DNA of 64,000 nucleotides from Cinclus cinclus (taxonomy: Eukaryota; Chordata; Aves; Passeriformes; Cinclidae): positions 49,918,837 to 49,982,836 of the forward strand of contig NC_085049.1 in NCBI RefSeq assembly GCF_963662255.1, read 5' to 3'. The position numbers and the translations under genes were made by a program. The notes under the pieces are model-generated. The model made no database searches. It worked only from the letters and a program-made list of their open reading frames with translations, and had not been told where the DNA came from. Of the stretch, positions 11,274 to 25,400 are shown piece after piece. Each line of letters opens with the position of its first letter. Position 1 is the first letter of the stretch.

Positions 11274-13543
11274 AATATTAGGCTTAATTCACCTCTTCCA
11301 TATGATTGTAACCCCATTAATCTCAGAGAAGCCACTCTCATTGAGGTAGTACTGAAGGAAGGAGAATCAGTTTTGACCTTTTTAATTTTTTTTTCTTAGT
11401 GCAGATAATTTGAGTCTTACAGACAACATGTATGTTGGCATAAAGTCCAACCAAGGCAAAATTAATTAAGCATTATTCAGTTTGTCAGGCAGGACCTGCA
11501 GTTGTCAGTGAATAGCTGGCCACAAGTAAGAGCACACCAGCTGGCTAACTTAAAACTACTTAAGTAAGCTGCAGTGATTACAGTGTCCTTGGTTCAGAGC
11601 CTCATTTATATGATCCATGAAAAGTAATGGACTTTAAACTTCAGAGCTGTCAAAGCAGAACTTTAATAAGCTCTACAGTTTGCAAAGAAATTGTATACAA
11701 GACACATAGGCCTAGTTAGCCTATTGGCCAAATTATGACATTCTTCTTCATGTCCTATATTCCAAGGCAGCACAACTTTAACTAAAATACATTATTTCAG
11801 TTTTTCATGTAATCACTGAGAAATGAACAGAACCAGCATTGGAACCTATTTCTCAGAGTTTCCCGCTTGGCAAAAATTTTGATCGAGTACATCAAAGTGA
11901 AATGGGGTGGAGCAGCAGCTCTGTTCACAGCTCTCTAACCACATCCCATGAAATAATGTAAAAAGACAAACGAAGATGTATATTGCAGCTTTATGGTCAC
12001 AATAACAACAGTATCTCATGGAAGTCCCTGAGTGTTCTGCATGGTTGAAATGGGATTTCTTCTTACAATTTTTGCTAATAGTATATGTTCAAGGAAAAAT
12101 GCAGTTGCAAGAAAAGACATGCTCGAGACTGCCAAATACTTACTGGTGGCTAATTGCTGGAGAACTTATTCAGGAAAAATCCTCTTAAAGTAGAAAACAA
12201 TATTTTTAAGCTACTGAGGGCATTAGAATATATGATTATTTGCTGAATCAAACAACTGGGAAAAAAAAGTTAAAATGCCAAGGGATTGCTCTTCTGTGCA
12301 CCTGAGGTTTTATTAAAATCCAATGAAATTTATTTGGTATTTCATGTAGCTCTTTTTGCTGATTCTTCTTGCCTTCCCCCCCCCACCACCTCCCCCAATT
12401 TTCAGTCTTTCTTTCAGATTCACACCCATTCATACAAGCCTAAAGTGACAGTACAAACTCTTGATTACTGAATAATGATCTTGCCTTAATAAAAAATAAT
12501 CCACACAAATTCCCCCCAAAGCCTTCCTTTCTTTGTTTCTTCTGCTTAACTAAATTACTTAAAAATCAGAATTTATTAATGAGCTGCTCAGCATTTAAGG
12601 CTGCACTAAAAATGGAAAACACAGAAACAGCAAAAAGTCCATCAAATTTAGAAACAGCTCAGCACATAAATAAAAGCGTTCCTTGGTGATAGAGAAAGGA
12701 AAGCTTAGATAAATCAGTTTTATATATAATACAGTCTCTTAAATGCAATTTTCTTTGTCTGATTTTAAGAGATGAAGAGTCTCTTTATATATGTATAAAC
12801 CTCATTATATGTCTTTATGAAGCTGTTAATACTTGAACTACAGTATTAACTACATGCACAACTGAAAGTATTAGAGGCCAAATATAAAAAGCACGCTACT
12901 GAAAATTTATCTTTATCTTCTTATTTCTCTGTAAGATAGCAGCCATATAATAGATTTATCAGAAAAAAAAAAGTTTGAAATCCACTCAGAATTTCACATT
13001 TTTTCTTTGCAGATATATGATACAATGAATCATTCAAAGCAAACCTTTTAAGCATGTACTGCAAGTTGTCTTCATTTGTGTTGCACAAATGAACCCACCT
13101 GCCACCAGGATTTGATTTTATAGTACTTATTGCAATAATACTAGGTGTTGTATATATATATGTATATATGGTATATTAAAACATCCACAAAAATTAAGTA
13201 CCTGTAGGAAAGGGACTTCTTTCACTGCCTACCTTTAAATTAGAAACTCTTACACAGTAAAATGAATCCTCCTAGAGTAAGTAAGGGTCAGTTGTACTGG
13301 AAATACATGACTTCTTTGTAAGTATAGCCTAGGCTAACTAACAGACAACTACTTTTCCTGTCATTAAAATGCTAAGAACTGCAAACATGGAATTGAAACC
13401 ATTCCTGTGTGCATACTTATCAAGAAACCTTTTCTTCTTTCAAATCGGCTCGATGCTACCTTTGTTTAGTCCTTGAGGTGAGGAATCAGGCTGCAAATCA
13501 GCATTAAACAATGGGCTTCTGAAGTGAGCCTATTTCTCAGTAC

Positions 13544-13678
13544 CTTAGTCAAAGCTGCAATTCTCTGAGCCAGTTCAGCCTCCACTTCAGGTAAGGTTTC
13601 AGCTTTCCTCATGGTCTGCTGCAGCTTCTGCTCAGCCAGCTCGAGACGCTCTTGCAGCTGCCTGTTTTTGTCTTCCAG
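13544..13678 (-). CDS. PPFIA2: PPFIA2 exon: coiled coil [13 protein letters not shown] block
   Basis: This 135-nt exon (45 codons, phase 0 to 0) starts [20 protein letters not shown] and ends [11 protein letters not shown], about residues 378 to 422. The first three residues are LED where I recall MEE in mammals, both conservative. The acceptor is GGCTTTCAG|CTG and the donor AAG|GTACTG. Downstream lies a 9.1-kb intron before the next canonical exon; the candidate 87-nt cassette exon at 4899-4985 lies in that intron, so ALTK is the residue run that would be joined to it. Confidence 0.95.
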
Positions 13679-15464
13679 CTGAAAGCCAAAGATAAATAAG
13701 TATAAAAAATGAAAATCAATATTAAGGTTTTCTCATGCCTTTCTAACATATCAGTGAAATGATAGCAAAACTCATTATAAGGTGAGACATCCCTCAGTGT
13801 GGGACAGGCTACTGGAGAGTTATTAACCCAAGCATGGAGCAATGCAGGCTGCCAGTCTTACTACTGATTTAAGGTCCAGGATGTCATGAAGGTGAATAAA
13901 AGGCACCAATTAAGATAAAAAAGCTCCACTGATGGATGTGGTATTTATCTCAGGAAAATAATAATACTGGTGCCAGTAAAATGAGAATTTTCTAAATGGA
14001 AATACAGTCCATCTTTCAGAAAAAGTTACATATGAGCTAAAATGGGAAAGAAGGACAATTCTGAAAGGATAGAATTCCCTGAATAAGTTGCCAAACATAA
14101 TATTCTGAATGAATGGCAGTTATACATTATAAAAAGTTAAAACTAACATTTCATGAATTACAATTAAATCTCATTTTACAGAGGTGAAATTGAGTAAGCT
14201 GTGATAACCATTAAGGGGAAATAGGAGTACTTATTATAACTGCAGCATTTTCTGGCCCACTGAGATGAACCACACAATTAAGATATTTTACTTGTTGCTG
14301 CTCTCTTGCTCAATCCAGGTAACACAAAACAAAGTGGAAAAAAAAGTGTGATTGTAGATTCTTTTTTAATCCTTCAAAAAGCATGAAAATCTAGGCTCTT
14401 CTCATCTCAGTGCTGCAAACCAACTAAGTCTGACCATATTTATTCTAAGCTTAGTTGTTTTGATTCTTTCTTTGAACAGGCAGAACTCTGCAGCACAGCA
14501 TGACTTACATTGGCAACAATAAGAACTCAGATACCAGTACCTTACTTTCTCCATCATTGGGTGGTTTTTCCCCTGACAGTTGAAGATACCTCTTAAAATA
14601 GCCTAAGGAAGCTGGCAAAACTCGAGAGTTTGAGTTCTGATGGTTTAATTTCCCAGAAGAAGTAGTCAAATATATATATACACACACACAGAGATACAAG
14701 GGGATGTGTGCATATGTGTGCAAATATATCTGCATACAATTGTAGAAACAGAGATTATCACATCACACAGGCTAATTTCCCATACAGCACTTTAAATTGT
14801 TTAAAGACATGCTAGGAAAGAAAGAAGTCTGATACTGAGGCTGGGCCTGAATGGTGCAGTAGGAATTATATTTGCTTCATGTTTGCTTTCGGTTTATGCC
14901 TTATTCTTTGAAATACAAACCAGTGTTTTATGTTCAGTTTAAATTCCAGATTTTGAATCACCATGGAAACAAAGTACCGTGAGACAAAGCTGCACAGTCA
15001 TAAGTTTTCTTAAAACATATTCACATCACAGTTAATTTAGCTTTTGAAAATTTTATTTGCACTCTATTCATCTGTAAAATCATTAGAATATACTGCATGC
15101 AAATTTTGACCTTTCCTGCAGAAAGGAATTATTTTAGCTCAAGCTATTTTTTGGACAATAAAATTCCAAAATTGTTACACAAGAAGCAAAGATATTCCAC
15201 TATGTAGGAAACAAGACTGTATGCACATATGCAAGTCTATCAGAAAAGTTATTTTCCAACATCGAATGTACACATTGAAATTACTGTTCACAGCTGTAGT
15301 AGCTGATACAAAATTTAGAGATCCTGAACAATTTAGGATTTTTTAGACTAAGTGATCTGTTGATTAAAATTGAAAAGATTAACCTAATAGAAACCTCTTA
15401 TAGTAAATTGATATTGATTTTCATTATGCATGAAGAAAACAACTGGCTAAGGCAGGTACGGCAC
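13679..15464 (-). other. PPFIA2 intron, about 1.8 kb
   Basis: Intron between the AMAQKED and LEDKNRQ exons. The only structure seen is a short TA/CA microsatellite at about 14670-14692. Confidence 0.85.
14670..14692. repeat. TA/CA microsatellite
   Basis: A short TATATATATA block runs directly into CACACACACA in the 1.8-kb intron. Confidence 0.9.
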
Positions 15465-15611
15465 CTGGCGCAGGATGGCTTCCTTGTTTGCCAGTTCATT
15501 TTCTAGCTTATCATTTATGTCGTGTATGGAGGTGGATTCTCTCTGAGCACTGAGGTAGCGCTTCTCCAGTGTAGTTATTCTTTCTTCCATATCTTCCTTT
15601 TGTGCCATTGC
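15465..15611 (-). CDS. PPFIA2: PPFIA2 exon: coiled coil [13 protein letters not shown] block
   Basis: This 147-nt exon (49 codons, phase 0 to 0) starts [20 protein letters not shown] and ends [11 protein letters not shown], about residues 329 to 377. The middle [18 protein letters not shown] carries Ile where the mammalian protein, as I recall it, has Met (HDMND). The acceptor is CACATTAG|GCA and the donor CAG|GTGCCG, a GTG-type donor weaker than its neighbours. It is separated from the preceding exon by only 623 bp, one of the shorter introns here, and that intron carries a CR1 3' fragment. Confidence 0.95.
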
Positions 15612-16234
15612 CTAATGTGACAGAAAAAAAACCCATCAGGAACCGTGCTATTAAAATAGTACCTAATTTTACACCAGTTTAATTTCCATGCAAACAGTAG
15701 ACAGAAGTGTAACGTATGCTCTGAAGTAAATCTTCAGTTTTAAAGAGAATTCTTTGGGATTTCTAATAGCTGTGATACAGAATCACAGCACCAGGTTGGA
15801 AAAGACCTTTGAGATCATCAGGTCCAGCCTATGACAGAACTCCACCTTGCCAATTAAGCCACGGCACTGATACTATACCCAGTGTGTACTTAAAAGCCAA
15901 TGTAATAGAAAAATAACTGACTCATACTAAAACAGATTCTAGAAATCAACCATCCACGCATATTGAGAATATATGCCTAAGAAATGATATACTGAGAAAC
16001 GCCACAAATTTAAGAGGAGGAAAGAGATGGAAAATTAAATTTTACTTTCATTTATTGAGAGAAAGGAATAAATTTCTATTACTCTTCCTTAATTTTCTCT
16101 CTGCTATGTTTAAGGGCTTTCTTTCATCAGTGCTCAACTTTTGCTGCTTATATACATTGGCCTCTATCAGTTTGTAGCGGATATCGCAGGAAAAACAATC
16201 AAGAAACATGAGGCGAACATGGTGAATTCCTTAC
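15612..16234 (-). other. PPFIA2 intron, 623 bp
   Basis: Intron between the RLSNGS and AMAQKED exons. A CR1 3'-end fragment occupies about 15776-15900, leaving little unique sequence besides the splice borders. Confidence 0.85.
15776..15900 (-). mobile_element. CR1 LINE extreme 3' end, antisense to plus strand
   Basis: The run ACAGAATCACAGCACCAGG, TTGGAAAAGACCTTTGAGATC and ATCAGGTCCAGCC is the reverse complement of the CR1 3' terminus. It is followed by divergent CR1-like sequence (CCACGGCACTGATACTA). It lies inside the short 623-bp intron, within about 165 bp of the AMAQKED exon acceptor. Confidence 0.75.
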
Positions 16235-16456
16235 CTCTCTAATGTCTCTCTGATATTTACTGTTCATTTCCTCTGTTTTAATGAGCTCCTTTCTCGTAGT
16301 CTCTGCTTCCTGCTCTACCTCTCCCACCCGAGAAGACAGAGCAGCCAAACGCTCCTTCATCTGTGCCATTTCATAGTTTTGCTTTTCCAATAGCTCCTGA
16401 AGTTCAACAACTTGACTTGCCTCATCATTTGAGTCTATTGAGCCATTTGAAAGGCG
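16235..16456 (-). CDS. PPFIA2: PPFIA2 exon: largest coiled-coil exon in window
   Basis: This 222-nt exon (74 codons, phase 0 to 0) starts RLSNGSIDSNDEASQVVELQ and ends KYQRDIRE, about residues 255 to 328. It is the hallmark liprin-alpha block: the Ser/Asn-rich RLSNGSIDS linker, then a long uninterrupted heptad region (QELLEKQNYEMAQMKERL, SSRVGEVEQEAETT). An RLS site is a plausible basophilic-kinase target; that is inferred from the motif only. The acceptor is TTGCCAG|CGC and the donor GAG|GTAAGG. A chance upstream in-frame ATG in the intron (MSLLHCQ) is not part of the protein. Confidence 0.97.
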
Positions 16457-19400
16457 CTGGCAATGGAGAAGTGACATTGATTAATTATCTTTTAATGTGG
16501 GCTCTAGCTAAAGAATTTCTAAAGCAAAGATTATTTTGAAAATTACCGAAGTAACTAGGAAGGAAAAAAACATTTTCATGGTAGATAAGATAGGTATAGG
16601 TATGAAAAAATAGCAGAAGATTAACTCATACAAATGGATTCCAGAATGTAGCATGACAGATGTAAAAACTTGTATTAAGAGCAGAATATTGCACATAAAA
16701 AGGTTTAGTTTGGCATTATGACTATTTGAATACAGATTACAACAATACTTCTAAAAATCAGCAGATTGATTTCATTGGTCTTAACTAAACTTACACAGCA
16801 TTTTAATTTTAATAAAGTTAATGTCATTTGCAAAATATACCCTGCTGCAGACAGGAAACAACATTAATAAATCACAAACTCAGTGTACCAAAAACTGCTT
16901 TCAGTACAGACAACATACCAGTTAAATTTGCATTAGAAAAAAATTCTGCTGAAGTAATTTATGTGCTGCCAAAAGCCTTGGTATGAATACAGTTACAAAG
17001 AAAAAAAAATAAAATCAAGATTCTGTAGCACATATATTTGGGATATGATCTCAGCAATATGATTTTTATTGCAAGCAAATGATTTCAGGATAGAAGTGCA
17101 TTCGCCAACAGAACTTGTTGGTATTGCCTCATTACAACAGATATTCACATTAACCTTTTCCAGTATTGGCTAAGCCTATAGTTTCATACAAATTTAATTC
17201 TCTCATGTCAAAAAAACAGGCATAAAGAACAAAATCAGAAATATTTGTTTTGACCTGCACTATGAAAAAATAAAACCAAAGTGCTTAACCTGTCATTAAC
17301 TTTCTTGATTATGTACAATTTTATTGGAAAAAATCATATTATGAAACACAGGAGCAAAGTATTTTGCTGCAATTATTATTTTAAGCATTATACAAAAATA
17401 TTGGTCCTCAAAGGTGCTTATTGTCCTTCAGGTGATAATAGTGGGTGTATAGCAATGTATATATGAAAAATCCCTAGCAGGGTCTGAGGGGAAACCAACT
17501 TTCATTAGCATTTTGTATTATTACTGTCAAAATATATTTATACACAAATCTTCTACCACATTCTAAGAACATTGTTTAATGGCTTTTACAGCATTCTTTG
17601 CTCAATCAGTCATCAAACGAACCCAGATCAAGATCACCTGCTCCACTGTTCATCCCTGAATAAAATTACTTTAAAAATTCACTACATTTAGTAGCTCTTT
17701 TTCAAAGTTGTATTCTTCATTCTACCTAATTATATTTTAGATATTTTATGTTAGCTGCTGAACAATCATTGATCTACTTTCAGGACACCATGGTAAGATG
17801 AGCATAGCAAATTAAAATCTTATTTATACTTAGCTTGATATTTTGAAAGTATTCAGTTGGTCAGCTTGAATCAATATGCATAATTTAATAATAATATGCA
17901 GCTGTCACAAACTAAATAGTAATCAAACACTCAAACAGCATAAGACAGCCGTACCCTCATACTTTGAAAATTTAAAATAAAGTTTTTATCTATGACAATC
18001 ATAATCTATAGTTTTACAGCTATAATCTCATCCAGCAATTTTAGCAGTTTTCACAGGTTAGCAAATTTTATCTTGCATGGAATTTGCCCTACAGTTCTAT
18101 GAAGGGTAGACCAGGAATGCTGCAAAGTTATAATAAGCCAAATGCCAAATCTCAAATGCAATAAATGGCATATGTTCATGTACCTTATGTGACATAAACC
18201 CTGATAATTATGAAATGGACACCCATGGTATCTGGGAGTATGTTCACTGCAAGAGGAGTATTCTCTTTTCATTAATGAAGATTTTTTTCCCTAAGACATG
18301 AATAACTAACCCAAATACAAATTAAATTTGAAAAAGTTTTTTTCTACTAATTTATTAGTAGCGAAGATTTTGGGAAAGACAAGTGATACTGCAGTTAGAA
18401 TTTGTCTCTCACCACTAAATCAATGCTGTGATTGACAGTTATGTATGCATGTATTTTGATCTATGCACATTAACTTCCCTCATAATTCTTCAATGAGCTC
18501 TTTTCACAAAGTGCTTTAATTCTAGTCGTCATTCAGTGTTACTTTGCATTTTTTTCTGTATTCATATATAGAGTTAGCTTGTATTTAAAACTTCCAACTT
18601 ACTAAAAATGTCATCATTTTAATTTTCCTTAGTAAGATCAGGATTAAAAAAAGCTTTCTGTAAATGCACAAATGAAATTTTAAAAACTCACTTTAAAATC
18701 CAGTGTATTTAGAATTTTGAAACACGCTTTGAAAGTATACCAAGGGCTTTTAACTGACATTTTGTCACTTTTGTGCCTGTTATTATTTTATAGGTACATC
18801 ACATACAGCAATCACTTCAAAAGACCACAGGTAGAAAGTTATTAAGTATTAATTTGAGAAAAAACTGTTCAAACATTCCTCTGTTTTTAAGAAGGGTTTT
18901 TATCAACATTTATGGCAATAATTTCCCTTTTCTCCCACATGAAAATAGCTTGAACAAGAATGTGAAAATACTCTGTGTCAGTAGAAGCAAAAGGTATTCT
19001 GTAGTTGGTGATTCAAATTCATTTTCTGAATTAGTGAAAGGAGAAGGAATTTCTCCTTCTCCGAAGAAATCTCCTATGGAATAAGCTGGAAGGACAGAAC
19101 AGCAGCATCTTCTCTATTATCAGTTTTATGTCCATGTTTGATGGTTTTCCCTGCTCTTTCTCTGGCTGATTTTTTTTAATCAGGTTGAAATTTTTTGTTT
19201 CCTGGTATTCAAGGAGCTTCTTCTTGTTGATGCTCTGCATCGATTGCAACACTTGCAATTAAAAAAATCAATTACAATGTTGCTGCATATTAATTACAAT
19301 CCTTTGTAAATAAACTATTAGTTCAGTGTTTAAGACAATGAAATCAAATAGATCTCTGCTAATTATTATCTGAAGCACTAAAGGAGACCATTTCAGAAAA

Positions 19401-22400
19401 AACAATTAGGAAATCTTTAAGGAAGGAATGCTAACGAAAACTTTGTAACTGGTCAAAACATTCTAGCAGAGAAAATAAAAAACATACAGATCCCAGATCT
19501 GTCTTAGAATTAACCATCCAGATAAAGTCTTCAACAAATTTTATGATGCTGTCTATCAAAGGTGGTAATGAAAAACATAGGGACACACTCATTAATTTTA
19601 ATTAGTTCACATGAAACAATCTCAGACCAATGGCTTTTTCCTTGAAAAAAGAAATGTGGCAAATAGCTCACACGCTTCAGTGTTTTGGGGGTTTTTTGCT
19701 AACTGGTTTGCCCAATACAAATAGTCCATCTGTTTCTATCACATTTACTTATTCAGACTTCAGTGCTGCAGAAGTGGCATCATCATATATTTTCCTCCTC
19801 ATCTTTCTTGCCTTCTACAGACAGGGCAGGTACACACAGCTGCAGTGTGTGCTCCCCTGCTACACACAGTTAGGGTCTCTGGCCTCTGCTCCTGCCCCTT
19901 CCCACAGGTTTCTCAGCCACATGAGAAATCTAGCTGGCATTGGACTGGAAGGCTCAAGAAAAGCTTTAGATGTTTTTTCTTGGGCTAGGTAAGAGCAAAC
20001 AAAGGTTTATGAGCAATGATATCTCTACCCAGCAATGCAGCACTTCCATTCCTCCTCTCCTGAGAGGAATGAGGGAAAGAGCAACAGCAAAAGGATACCT
20101 GTTGTGGGTTTTTGTAAGCTGAGATTTTTTTTTTTTCCTGTTACATCACCATATCAACACACTGGACAAAGAAATGATATAACATTAATAACATGGTTGT
20201 TACTATGGGTTTCAAATACACTCTTCTTTCATAAAGCCTTTACACTCACCCAAATATAGTAAACAAGACAGGAGAGGAAACAGAAAGGATGGAATAATCA
20301 TCAAGTGAATCTGATGACAGTGATGGTACTAACTATAACAGGTGACACACTCAGAGACAGGAATGAGGGGATAATAGGGATTAAGCAAGAAATATTTGGG
20401 GGGGGAGAAGTAAATTTTTAATTTCTTAAGGTCTGTGGGAATGGAGGAGGAAAGTAAATGTTCCCTGCCAGTGAACAGTATGAAAAGGAAAAGAGCATTC
20501 CTGGAACATAGTTTTCTTTCTTTCAAGATCCAAAAAGCATAGCAGTAAAACAATCTGCTGCTCACATAGGAGTGTCAGCAGGGAGAAGGACAGCAAATTG
20601 GAGCATTACAAATAACCATAACCCTATATTACTGCTTTACTCTACATGAAATAATAAAAGGAAAAGCAGCTGCACACTAGGTTACTAGAAAAAGCCAAGA
20701 ACAATGGTGAGAGAAGAACACCATGAGAAAGAGCCAAACACCATGACAAATTTTAGAGTAAAGCTAATCTGGAATGTTGTAGTCTCTGTTAATCTAATTC
20801 ATCCTGCCCTTTCAATTAAGCCCTAGCAAAATAACACTGGAGGCAAACTAATTTGAGTTACATGATAAAACCAGTAGGGACACCAGTCTACAGAATTTTG
20901 CAGATGAAATGATAAAATTATCTCAGGTTATACAGCAAAGTTATTTTCTATTTTATTTTGTACTTATGTTCAACTTAATATGTGATAAAATGTACATGGA
21001 AACTTATTTTTTTTAAGGCAAAACCCAAGAACAGTAAAAAAAAAAAGCATCTCCAGGTGATATTTTTTCTCCTGCTGGAAAATAGCTGACACAAAATATT
21101 TGGTCCAAATACTATCCACGAGTAATAATTTATGTATTTTTGCCAGACTTTAACCTCAGAGAGTGGTGAGAAGGAAACTAACAACACCTCATGAGGTTAT
21201 CTCTGAACAAACTGCAGCAGAGACAGGACTCATTAATGTACAGAACTCCCCATTTTTTGGCTCTTAGTTTTGGTAATACGAGCACAGTTGATTCACAGGA
21301 TGCCCATATGCACAAGCATTTCCATGTCAGAGAACTAAATTAGACTCTGTCTAACCATAAGGTCCCTTTGAATAACTGAAAGTAATCTAAAAATTTAGAA
21401 GTCTGGTCTTCTAGAATTCCTAGAAGAAACAAGTATTTTTATACTTTTATACTGGGTTGTATGGTTGGGGTTTTTGTGTGTATGTGTAGTCTCCCTTTTT
21501 ATTTGTGGTTTTGCTTATTTATACCCTAAAATGATATGCCTCATGTCTAGTCTTTACTAGGACACTCTTTAAATGGTAAATAACACTGACACTTCTTTTT
21601 TTTTTAAAGGAACATTGGCAAGTTCATTGCACAACAAATCCCCATTGCACCATGGTCCTCACATGGAAATTTGGAATTTTTTGCCTCAAATTGCAGGGGA
21701 AAAAAGATTATTTTTAGTTCTATAATGATGGAGATGCTCCTTTCAACTTAGAAAATCTTGTAATGAAGGCCACATCATTAGGGAAAAGACAGAAATACAG
21801 TTTACGTCACAGGTCAAATAAACCTATCTGAATGCTATAGTACAGGAATATCAAAAAGTATGTAAAATAGCCTCCAAGCTAAATTATTCAGCTCATTTAC
21901 ATTTATGAAAGCAAGAGTAAAAATCAATGCTGGAAACAGTAATACTTACAGATTCTATTTAAGGTAGAAGAATAAATAAGCTACCAAAGGATGCTTTTTA
22001 CTATAGAGTTCTTCCACCCCATTCCATTCAAATGCCTCATGCAAAACATTCAAAAGAAACAGATAGACACACATTGGCAGACAGAGCCACATTGCTATGC
22101 AGCAGACCAAACCCAAAGGACAACTAAACAAGCAAAAGCAGCACGATCATCATCCATGTAACCAGCACACAAACTAGAGTGTGTAAAGCTATGCCAAAAC
22201 CAGTAGCATTAAACCTGAGCTGTCACAGTCATTTCTAAGTAGTTGATTCCCCCGTGTTTGAAAATCATTCTACTTTTCTAGGTTGTTTCACACATTTTGG
22301 TCTGTGTCAGGCAGTAATCTGATCATTAGAGGTCTCCAATTATTCCAAATTGTCTCCATCCTCTAATCAGCTACCAAATACAATATTCTCTCAACAGATA

Positions 22401-25400
22401 TTTTTCTTCCCTACCCCACTACTGATGTTAAAATAGCTACCCTCTCTTGCACTTTCCTCTCTAAACATCCTCACTTTCTTGCTCTTTCTACTGAGCCGTC
22501 AAAAGACTCCTGGTTTTGTTACTAATTTAAGATCTAGAATGTCTGTTTCCTGATCAGCTCTCAACTCTTATTCATCTTTCTGATGCCTGTGATCACCTGT
22601 CCCACTTTAGTCCTTTTGCAAATTGAGGGAGGCGAGGGCATTCTCTTGCTGGGTGAGCTTTTTTTTTCTTGTTGCTGGTCCCTTCCCAAATGCCAGCCTA
22701 TCTCTTCTACACGTTTAGAAGAATTTCTCAGCTCTCACAGACAGAAATCAGTTATTGCTCCTTCGCTGTAGGGGCTATCTAGCTGTTCAAACCAAACTAC
22801 ACACACAAACAATCATTTGCCATGATTAACACCCTTTTCTTAGTAGTCTCCCCATTCTACCATTAGAAATTACATCCTGGCAACTCCTTGCAGTAAATCA
22901 TCCAGCAGAGGTCAGACAGCCTTCCTGACAGCAATGCTGTCAGCTATCAACAGCACTCGAAAAGTGATACTCCCCTGCAAAATTCCCCCTTTAAATCTGT
23001 GTTCTAACAGGTTTAAAATGTAGCAGCATATAGGGGCTTCTGATGGATAAAAAGGAAAAGAAACGCGCATGAATGAAAGGCACGCTAATTTACATGAAAC
23101 AAGCAAAGAACTGATTTCTTGACAAAGATCTGTGAAGACTGTTGAAGTCTATCATTTAAGCAATTCGTAAGCAATGCAGCTCTCTGTGCTACAGTGTGAG
23201 CACTAAAGGATTCATAGCCATGCAGCCACACTAAACTATTAAGGGGAACAGTACTTACAAAATATTTGCCTTGACACTTTCTGAAAGAACACTGCATACT
23301 GTCCCTAGATTCATTAAGGCTCACAATCCCAGCTGAAGCTTTTATCCATGTTTCCTTTCACTCAATACTCCTCACCTCCCCAGGTGTGTCAAGCCATCAA
23401 CCTTCATTAAGTGCCCCTCAGCACATGATTCTTTAATTAGCTTTATCAATATCAATCCAGAAAGAGATAATGAGAAAAAGAGAAAGGTATCTGCACTGCT
23501 TGTAAACAAGCTCATCATCTGCTTATCAAATTTATTTTGTATTATTTCTCTAATGTAGAATGTATATGCCCCAGGGCAAAGATCACAGCTCCCAATATTT
23601 TTTTATACATCACTTTTATACATAGGTCCTTTCTTCACTCCATTCTCTGCCATTTCACTATGCTGCCACTTGAAAGATTTTTCTTTTTATTTATTCAAAA
23701 CAAAGGCGTGTATGCGATATAAACTTCTTTTCAGTAAAAACTGCAATTGGAAGTTTTCTACAGTTTTCTATTAATCATACAAAACATGAAAATCCAAAAA
23801 TAACCAAGTCCAAATACAAGAACAGATTCTGATGATTGCTCTGAAAGACATTTGCTACTTTTATTAATTGTATTTGATTTGCACTCTGAACATTTTAGCC
23901 CACTATGTTTGCCTTGACAAAACACCTTTTACTCCTACAGGATGAAATCCCTACAATTTTTGTCAGTGTTTTCACAGATTTTTCTATTCATAACCTAATG
24001 ATTTCATTTTAAGCATTTGATTTAATTATTGCAATATATTAATGCTATGAGTAAGAAGAAAAAACACAATTCTTAAATAAGCTAAATGTGACAGCCTGAA
24101 GTTTATTATATAGACCCAGCTGTTCTTGCCAAAAGTAAGTATATACTGCTCTGAATTCCTCATGAAATGTAACATCTGGTCTTCATTGCACCATAAATAT
24201 CAGGCCGTTTCACCAATCCTGGTATATGTATCTGTTTCAAATTGTTTCTGGTATTGTTCTGAAGGGAATTACCAATTTTTGTCAGCAAAACTTCCCTTAC
24301 TACAGGTAAGACCAGTGTGCTTCCAAGAAGAAACACCCTGATTTACACTTCACTTACATACTTAGCTTTTGTGCATTCAGGGTAACAGAAATTCATGATG
24401 AAGTGAATTTGTCCAGCAAGAAACTTTTTGATACAGCCATGGCATCTTTGAGGATAAAAATATTTGTTCTCAGGCTTATTAATCTCTGATAAAACTCCAT
24501 TAACTTCAGAAGAATTATTGCAATGATCTTTTTATATATTTGAATTAAAATAAGTAGAACACAATTTAGGAATATTTTCCATTATGAGAGAGAAACAAAC
24601 AAAATATAATTACAACTGAAAGGAATACTGTAATGGTGGACAACATCAAAATAACTCCTCTTTTCCAAAGCAACTTCTATGCTTCCTAATTTGCCTATGG
24701 TAATTTCTATAAATACTGTTTTACTGAATAATTCAACTTTCATGGTTCTTGAGAAAGTTAAAATAAATACCAGTAAGAAATAATGATTTTATTTGAAAAC
24801 AAACTGCTTATTCACAGGATCTTATTTTTGGCTGTTCAGTCCAACCATTGCAACATCCCTAGCTGCTTCCCCAGGCTTCCTAATGGGCACCTTATTCACT
24901 GGGAGTTCTCCCTTTCCTGGCTTTCACTTGTGGGGAAATCAGGCAATTGTCCTTAGAGATTAAGTGAAGGATCTGGGTGGCAGCAAATGGTCACAGATCT
25001 CAGTAGGAGAATATCTGATAACTGATAACATTTCTGATAAGGTTACATCTTAATTCCCACAGCAGGTGATCTTTGCCAGGTGTTATTTGTAAGAATTTTT
25101 CCAAGTACTTTAAAGCTCTACTCTTTGTGCAAGTTGGCCTCTTTTCAAGTTTCTGTATTTTCTAGCTTTTAAGTTTCTCTTTCCTAAATAATAAGGAATT
25201 GATAACAGCCACCAAGGTAAATGTAGAAAGGTAGAGAGCAGCTAGTGTAGAGGATGTGAATTAGAGTGCACTGGTTGGTCTGGTGTCAATACAGCCTCCT
25301 CTTAATTCCCTATCCAGTATGCTTTCATTACCATAAGGAGCAAAATCTATAAGCAGAAACCTTAATTTCAGCTTAACCTGACCAACGTAAATTATTTTTG

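Larger units (their letters stand above)
4484..13543 (-). other. PPFIA2 intron, about 9.1 kb, holding cassette candidate and LTR
   Basis: Intron between the LEDKNRQ and AEERHGN exons. It contains the candidate cassette exon (4899-4985), a polypyrimidine run at about 5307-5351, a short inverted repeat (5597-5616), the solo LTR (6975-7410), an unassigned GC-richer stretch (about 8090-8560), a TA array (11225-11271) and a small TA/GTA patch near 13150-13170. An open frame at 9672-10121 on the plus strand (149 codons) has no recognisable domain and low-complexity composition; I treat it as chance. Confidence 0.85.

Noticed and set aside
16457..16477. In-frame upstream ATG before RLSNGSIDS as an alternative start
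   Set aside because: The codons MSLLHCQ are read from the intron across the acceptor TTGCCAG; the family sequence joins RLSNGS directly to VHEK of the previous exon.
19630..19992. 120-codon plus-strand open frame
   Set aside because: Mixed composition with no domain, and no start or splice context; considered chance.
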